Below are positions 63,584 to 64,000 of a DNA stretch of 64,000 nt, one piece after another. This DNA is from Tolypothrix tenuis PCC 7101. Its GTDB lineage: Bacteria > Cyanobacteriota > Cyanobacteriia > Cyanobacteriales > Nostocaceae. The position numbers and the translations under genes were made by a program. The stretch lies in the NCBI RefSeq assembly GCF_002368295.1, contig NZ_AP018248.1:4744500-4808499 (forward strand), read 5' to 3'. The notes beneath the pieces are model-generated. The model was not told the DNA's origin. It saw only the letters and a list, made by a program, of their open reading frames with translations, and made no database searches. The stretch's first letter is position 1, and each line of letters starts with the position of its first letter.

Positions 63584-64000
63584 ATTAGAAATGTTCTTTG
63601 TAGAAAAGATTAGAGTTCTGGAAATTTAACATGACATATACAGATAGGATACAGAACACAAAAATGTTACCCTCCTACTTCTGTACATCACTCGTCGCCA
63701 ACTTATACAGTTCGCTCTTCAGGAGTTTTTGCTTTGACAATTGATAAATTTTTAACGTTCCTAAATAATGGGATGACTACACATCAATTAGAACGAATTA
63801 TCAATGATTTTAACCATCGAATCATCCCTGATTTATAGAACGCCAATTCTTAATAAATTCACCCTAAACATGATTTTTAGTCAACCGATTTTACTCATCA
63901 GCAATAGTTTGATTGGTTTGACAGAGATAATTTTGGTGCATTAGATGTTGTTTCGCCTTGCGAAACCCAACCTGGAGCTTGGTGTCGGACTTTACTCCAA
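63584..64000. other. Upstream region of giant gene; no convincing gene
   Basis: About 420 bp with the promoter of the giant gene presumably on the minus strand; only a weak AAAGAA precedes its ATG. On the + strand a 34-codon frame (63734-63838, TTG start after AGGAG) is too short to trust. Near the end a perfect hairpin, GTTTCGC-CTT-GCGAAAC (63950-63966), followed by CCAACCT resembles dispersed cyanobacterial palindromes. Confidence 0.5.

Noticed and set aside
63734..63838. 34-codon frame with TTG start after AGGAG
   Set aside because: It is too short, has a weak start codon and no recognisable product; kept only as a note in the right-end region.

Overview
The window reads as chromosome or large-plasmid DNA of a filamentous, heterocyst-type cyanobacterium (Nostoc/Calothrix/Tolypothrix-like). 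The reasons are the many GCGATCGC (HIP1) octamers in genes and spacers, cyanobacterium-typical families (DUF1822, a sigma-like partner protein, CHAT-NACHT, a Ser/Thr kinase-AAA-histidine kinase fusion, DUF4347/Calx-beta giant proteins), and dispersed palindromes of the kind common in Nostocales. No rRNA, tRNA, CRISPR array, phage module or intact transposase was seen.

Region 1 (1-19589, + strand) is a dense phospho-signalling and effector block. It opens with a vWA membrane protein cut by the window edge. Five tandem paralogous lipoproteins follow, then a vWA/polytopic/FHA-like fusion, a small unknown protein, a soluble vWA protein with a Thr-rich tail, a zinc-ribbon FHA protein, a PP2C phosphatase with a degenerate kinase-like N-terminus, two small unknown proteins, and a zinc-ribbon Ser/Thr kinase with TPRs. 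With almost no spacing this runs into a sigma-70-like protein, a DUF1822 protein and a CHAT (caspase-like)-NACHT ATPase with C-terminal membrane helices. The CHAT-NACHT reading frame is broken by a single +1 shift at CTT-TAG-C, which resembles the prfB recoding site. Kinase, phosphatase and FHA reader probably form a phosphothreonine switch; its link to the CHAT-NACHT effector is inferred from gene packing only.

Region 2 (19590-21300) is a degenerate spacer with one unknown gene, a ~200-bp MITE-like element and a decayed CHAT-protein 3' end on the minus strand.

Region 3 (21304-27947) holds a 2001-residue Ser/Thr kinase-AAA-GAF-PAS-histidine kinase and its NarL/LuxR-type response regulator.

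Region 4 (27948-39657) is a patchwork of redox and detoxification genes: cupin, alpha/beta hydrolase, medium-chain reductase, mercuric-reductase-like flavoprotein, DsbA-like protein, two SDRs, a PapA/condensation-type acyltransferase and a YdeP-like molybdopterin oxidoreductase. It shows clear segmental duplication and decay: three copies of a ~100-170-bp upstream cassette, a decayed SDR 3' end before the intact reductase, a decayed reductase after the intact SDR, and an acyl-CoA dehydrogenase stub.

Region 5 (39674-63583, - strand) is one 7969-codon gene for a giant, probably type I-secreted protein. It carries DUF4347, PA14, many Calx-beta modules, FG-GAP repeats, a seven-bladed propeller containing a discoidin domain, two LamG domains, about 20 copies of an unfamiliar ~100-residue repeat, EF-hands, RTX repeats, two AapJ-like amino-acid-binding domains and a DUF4114-like C-terminus. 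The last 417 bp hold no convincing gene.
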